Source: Methylobacterium sp. Leaf99 (lineage in GTDB: Bacteria > Pseudomonadota > Alphaproteobacteria > Rhizobiales > Beijerinckiaceae). From it: a DNA stretch of 34,292 nucleotides. Below the pieces are notes generated by a model. That model saw only the letters and a list, made by a program, of their open reading frames with translations. It was not told the origin of the DNA and searched no databases. This document shows, piece after piece, positions 31,618 through 34,292 of this stretch (positions are counted from its first letter, which is position 1; every line of letters starts with the position of its first letter). The stretch is from the NCBI RefSeq assembly GCF_001422375.1, contig NZ_LMMU01000010.1, forward strand, positions 1-34,292, written 5' to 3'. Both the position numbers and the translations under genes were made by a program.

Positions 31618-33177
31618 CTATTTCGGCGTCTTGATCACGGCCGGACGCAGGAGGAAGGCCGGTACGTGGGAGCCGAGGCCGACGGGGGTGTCGCCGTCAT
31701 CCTCGTCCCCGCGCCGCCGGGGGGCGGGCCGGCGCTCCTCGCGCCGCGGCTCGGCGGTGCGCGCGGGCACGCTCGTCCGTTCGGGCGCCGGCTCCCTGGA
31801 GCGTGCGGGTGCAGGTGCGGGTGCGGGGGCGGCGACGGCCTCGACCTCAACCGCCGCGGACGGCCCCCGCTCGGGGCTGCCCCTACGGCCCCTGCGGGCG
31901 CGGGGCTCGGCGCGGGATTCGGACCGGGCGGCGTCACGGGCGGGCTCGGCAGCGCCGCGCCGGCGCAGGGTCTCCCCGGACTTGCCGCGATGACGCGTCC
32001 GGGTCGGCGCGTCCTCGCTCACCGTCGCGGGCGCGGCCTCCGGCAGGGCGCCGAGGTCGCCCTCGGCCCAGGGGATCGGCTGGCCGATGAGGCTCTCGAT
32101 GGCGGTGATCGAGCGCTCGTCGGAGCGGGTCACCAGGGTGAAGGCGTGGCCGGCGCGGCCGGCGCGGCCCGTGCGGCCGATGCGGTGGACGTAGTCCTCC
32201 GGGTGGTGGGGCACGTCGAAGTTGAAGACGTGGCTCACGGCCGGGATGTCGAGGCCGCGCGCGGCGACGTCGGAGGCCACCAGCAGCGGCACCTCGCCGG
32301 AGCGGAAGCCGTCGAGGGCGATGGTGCGGGCGCGCTGGTCCATGTCGCCATGGAGCGCGGCGACGTTGAAGCCGTGGCTCGCCAGCGACTTCTGCAGGAG
32401 CGCCACGTCGCGCTTGCGGTTGCAGAAGATGATGCCGTTGTTGAGCTCGGCCTCGCCCCGGATGAGCCGGCGCAGGAGGTCGCGCTTCTCGTGGCCCTCG
32501 GAGCCCGTGGCCACGAGCTTCTGCACGATGGTTTCGGCGGTGGAGGCGGGCCGGGCCACCTCGATCCGCTGGGGCGTGTGCAGGAACATGTCGGCCAGCC
32601 GCTCGATCTCCGGCGGCATGGTGGCGGAGAAGAACAGGGTCTGGCGCGTGAACGGCACCATTTTCACGATGCGCTCGATGTCGGGGATGAAGCCCATGTC
32701 GAGCATCCGGTCGGCCTCGTCGATGACGAGGAGCTCGACGCCCGTGAGCAGCAGCTTGCCGCGCTCGAAATGGTCGAGGAGCCGGCCCGGCGTGGCGATG
32801 AGCACGTCGGTGCCGCGCATGAGCTTGGCATCCTGGTCGGCGAAGGACACGCCGCCGATGATCAGCGCCACGTTGAGCTTGTGGTTCACGCCGTAGCGGT
32901 CGAAATTCTCCACCACCTGGGCGGCGAGTTCGCGGGTCGGCTCGAGGATGAGCGTGCGCGGCATGCGGGCGCGGGCTCGGCCGTTCTCCAGCAGGGTCAG
33001 CATCGGCAGGGTGAACGCCGCCGTCTTGCCCGTGCCGGTCTGGGCGATGCCGAGCACGTCGCGCCGGGCCAGGACGTGGGGGATGGCCTGGGCCTGGATG
33101 GGCGTCGGCTCCGTGTACCCGGCCGCCGTGACGGCCTGCAGGACCTTGTCGCTCAATCCGAGGTCGGCAAAAGACAT
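31618..33177 (-). CDS. rhlE: DEAD-box RNA helicase, RhlE type
   Basis: This 519-residue helicase has the Q motif (FADLGLSDKVLQAVTAAGYTEPTPIQ), Walker A AQTGTGKT (45-52), PTRELA, GG and TPGR motifs, DEAD as VIDEADRMLDMGF, SAT, and the second RecA domain with ARGLDIP and HRIGRTGRAG. From about 385 it has a long basic tail rich in Arg, Glu, Pro and Ala (repeats of AP near 450), typical of RhlE-group proteins that remodel ribosomal or mRNA structures, often in the cold. It lies on the minus strand with an upstream sigma-70-like promoter and a leader of about 110 bases. No clear ribosome binding site precedes the ATG. Confidence 0.96.
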   Translation of the reverse strand: MSFADLGLSDKVLQAVTAAGYTEPTPIQAQAIPHVLARRDVLGIAQTGTGKTAAFTLPMLTLLENGRARARMPRTLILEPTRELAAQVVENFDRYGVNHKLNVALIIGGVSFADQDAKLMRGTDVLIATPGRLLDHFERGKLLLTGVELLVIDEADRMLDMGFIPDIERIVKMVPFTRQTLFFSATMPPEIERLADMFLHTPQRIEVARPASTAETIVQKLVATGSEGHEKRDLLRRLIRGEAELNNGIIFCNRKRDVALLQKSLASHGFNVAALHGDMDQRARTIALDGFRSGEVPLLVASDVAARGLDIPAVSHVFNFDVPHHPEDYVHRIGRTGRAGRAGHAFTLVTRSDERSITAIESLIGQPIPWAEGDLGALPEAAPATVSEDAPTRTRHRGKSGETLRRRGAAEPARDAARSESRAEPRARRGRRGSPERGPSAAVEVEAVAAPAPAPAPARSREPAPERTSVPARTAEPRREERRPAPRRRGDEDDGDTPVGLGSHVPAFLLRPAVIKTPK

Positions 33178-33295
33178 ATTCTATGAGAACCGTTGCGCGC
33201 GGGAATGGACCAACCGGCGCGGAGTGCATCGACACGGCGACGGCTTCAAGGGGCGGTTTCGACACACGACCCGCCGCGCACACGCGTTGCGGGGA

Positions 33296-33323
33296 CACTT
33301 AGAGCCCCGGGCCGGCTTGTCAA
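33296..33323 (-). promoter_or_regulatory. candidate rhlE promoter
   Basis: On the minus strand TTGACA (33323-33318) is followed after 16 bases by TAAGTG (33301-33296), giving a perfect -35 and a weaker -10. Transcription would start near 33289 with a leader of about 112 bases. Confidence 0.5.
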
Positions 33324-33334
33324 TCGAGCGGAGT

Positions 33335-33359
33335 GCGGCGGGTGGATTTATCCCGCCGC
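33335..33359. terminator. 8-bp hairpin between the small membrane protein gene and rhlE
   Basis: GCGGCGGG and CCCGCCGC flank a 9-base AT-rich loop. On the minus strand it lies 80 bases after the stop of the small protein gene and upstream of the rhlE promoter, so it may end that transcript. There is no T run. The remaining bases of the 33178-33438 spacer hold no other feature I can support. Confidence 0.4.
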
Positions 33360-33438
33360 CGCGGATCGTATCCGCCGCACGGCAGGCCTTCGCGACGCGG
33401 GACCGCCGCTTCGGCGGCCTCGCCGCCTGAACCCGATC

Positions 33439-33738
33439 TCAGCGCCTGAGGCCGGAGGCCGTGCATGGGTCGAGGGTGGTGCGGGCGGCGGCCGGGCCGA
33501 TGGAGCCCGTGGTCTCGGGATCGACCAGGACCGCACGGGCCTCGCGCTGGCGCAGGGCCCCGCCCTCGACGGCACGGGAGAGATACTGCGTCGCCCCGAG
33601 GGCGCCGAGGCCGAGGGCGAGGCACAGCTTGATCGTCCAGGGCAGCAGGGTGCCGGGCCGCCGGGGCTCGGACGCCTCCCGCTCCCGGGCCGGAGCCTCG
33701 CCCCGGGGCGTCTCGATGAAGCGGTCGGGAGGCAGCAT
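33439..33738 (-). CDS. small single-pass membrane protein of unknown function
   Basis: The 99-residue product has one hydrophobic segment LPWTIKLCLALGLGALGATQYL (about 32-53) after a polar, Arg/Glu-rich N-terminus. A tail follows with ETTGSIGPAAARTTLDPC. The TGSI-type ending is common in small Rhizobiales membrane proteins, but I do not recognise a family. The long polar N-terminus suggests a cytoplasmic N-terminal side. The frame is not antisense to a known gene. No clear operon partner is seen; rhlE lies 261 bases downstream with its own promoter. Confidence 0.55.
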   Translation of the reverse strand: MLPPDRFIETPRGEAPAREREASEPRRPGTLLPWTIKLCLALGLGALGATQYLSRAVEGGALRQREARAVLVDPETTGSIGPAAARTTLDPCTASGLRR

Positions 33739-34209
33739 GGCGGGGACGATCGTCGGTGTGGTGGCCCGGTCGGGCCGGTCGGCGTCGATCCTCCCCGATC
33801 ACGGTTAAGAGAGCTTCACGCGGCGCCCGATCACCGTTGCTTCCCCCGAGACGGCGGCGGGGGCGCCTCCGTCGGGGCCGTGCCGGGCCGCGGGGGGGGG
33901 GGGCGGCATTAAAACGTCAGGTGAACGCCCGGTTCCGGCAAAATCGTACCCCCACAGGGGGCGGCGGGAAGGATCCGCAGAGACCGCGATGCCTTCGGCC
34001 CCGAGATGCGGCGGCACTATCCTTATGGAACTGTGAATGTGCGCCACGGCACCGACGGCTCGAAGGCGAGGTGACCTGCGGCTAACCTTTACCCTTCATT
34101 GAGATGTGCTGGGCTATCCGATGCTCATGTTGCAGGAAAGCGACAGACCTCGCGGCGTCCAGGGACTACAAGCGCGCCGGCTTTCGCCAATCCAGAACCG
34201 AGTACCCCG
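33739..34209. other. intergenic region with G12 tract; possible 34-codon minus-strand ORF
   Basis: This 471-base stretch has no confident gene. It contains a run of 12 G (33892-33903). A minus-strand frame of 34 codons (33805-33909), read through the tract as a proline run and ending ATVIGRRVKLS, lacks a ribosome binding site; a longer frame to 34047 starts at GTG and is no better supported. The right part (about 34080-34209) is AT-richer and should hold the promoter and leader of the outer-membrane protein gene, but I cannot pick a convincing -35/-10 pair. Confidence 0.5.
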
Positions 34210-34292
34210 ATGAAAAGACTGCTTCTCGCCACGACCGTCCTCGCCGGCCTGACCGCCGTCGCCTCGGCCGCCGACCTTCCGCGCCGCGCCGC
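34210..34292 (+). CDS. outer-membrane beta-barrel protein, N-terminus (partial)
   Basis: Only 27 codons are visible: MKRLLLATTVLAGLTAVASA, then ADLPRRAA at the window edge. This is a textbook signal peptide with an AxA-type cleavage site, followed by the ADLPxRxA start typical of Rhizobiales Omp25/Omp31-like outer-membrane proteins and porins. The mature protein lies outside the window, so the exact family is inferred. The start is at 34210 with a weak GAG-containing site upstream. A long AT-richer leader precedes it, consistent with a highly expressed envelope gene. Confidence 0.8.
   Translation, partial: MKRLLLATTVLAGLTAVASAADLPRRA

Noticed and set aside
33805..34047. 80-codon minus-strand frame across the G12 tract as a gene
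   Set aside because: It starts at GTG without a ribosome binding site, its reading depends on the exact length of the homopolymer, and no family pattern is visible; it is kept only as a note within the intergenic entry.

Overview
The window looks like a chromosomal segment of a GC-rich alphaproteobacterium of the Hyphomicrobiales, most likely Methylobacteriaceae (Methylobacterium/Methylorubrum-like). The reasons are the very high GC content with long antisense shadow reading frames, the gene families present (TIGR02301-like, RT0821/Lpp0805-like lipoprotein, Omp25/31-like porin start), a neighbourhood of lipoprotein, pdxH, DnaJ-like, fabI and histidine phosphatase that I recall from many Rhizobiales, Irr-type iron control elements in front of a suf operon, and dispersed CCTCATCCTGAGG and CCCTCTCCC...GAGAGGG intergenic repeats. 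The assignment rests on reading only; no search was run.

Layout. (1) 1-3364, minus strand: start of dxs, then xseB, and a tight ygfZ-tag-HD hydrolase-protein tyrosine phosphatase operon. (2) 3452-4804, plus: a class I dihydroorotase-like enzyme with an altered HxH metal motif. (3) 4935-9053, minus: a 1372-residue Pls/PosA-type nonribosomal peptide synthetase (adenylation, carrier, then three membrane/left-handed beta-helix modules). Its specificity pocket reads as one for a basic amino acid. (4) 9237-9827, minus: histidine phosphatase. (5) 9986-14587, mostly plus: an accessory block of PPK2, an AAA ATPase, a cupin-XRE regulator divergent from yiiM, and a monooxygenase-MarR pair. The spacers carry several short tandem duplications and a 105-bp composite inverted repeat. 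(6) 14602-17266, minus: fabI, a DnaJ-like co-chaperone and a lipoprotein; pdxH is divergent. (7) 18116-20928, plus: four overlapping genes (SDR, secreted protein, Nudix, TIGR02301-like), then a small hypothetical gene. (8) 21423-22079, minus: alpha/beta hydrolase. (9) 22387-30370, plus: the suf Fe-S assembly operon (group I desulfurase, sufB, sufC, sufD, sufS, sufT, sufA), interrupted by an antisense Uma2-family gene. (10) 30385-33738, minus: a GGDEF diguanylate cyclase, an RhlE-type helicase and a small membrane protein. (11) From 34210, plus: the start of an outer-membrane protein.

How the genes work together. The clearest coherent system is the suf operon. Two desulfurases supply sulfur to a SufBCD scaffold, SufT and SufA handle maturation and delivery, and pdxH makes the PLP both desulfurases need. 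YgfZ, encoded elsewhere in the window, also serves Fe-S enzymes. Two tandem Irr-like boxes sit just downstream of a plausible promoter, which suggests iron control. Structured spacers between sufB and sufC and between sufD and sufS could set subunit ratios.

The most promising under-described items are the orphan Pls/PosA synthetase with a beta-lysine-like specificity code, the QxH dihydroorotase, and three regulator/operator pairs readable from sequence: Irr boxes with suf, a SlyA-type box with the monooxygenase-MarR pair, and a GACAAC/GTTGTC palindrome with yiiM. I saw no tRNA, rRNA, CRISPR array or intact insertion sequence.
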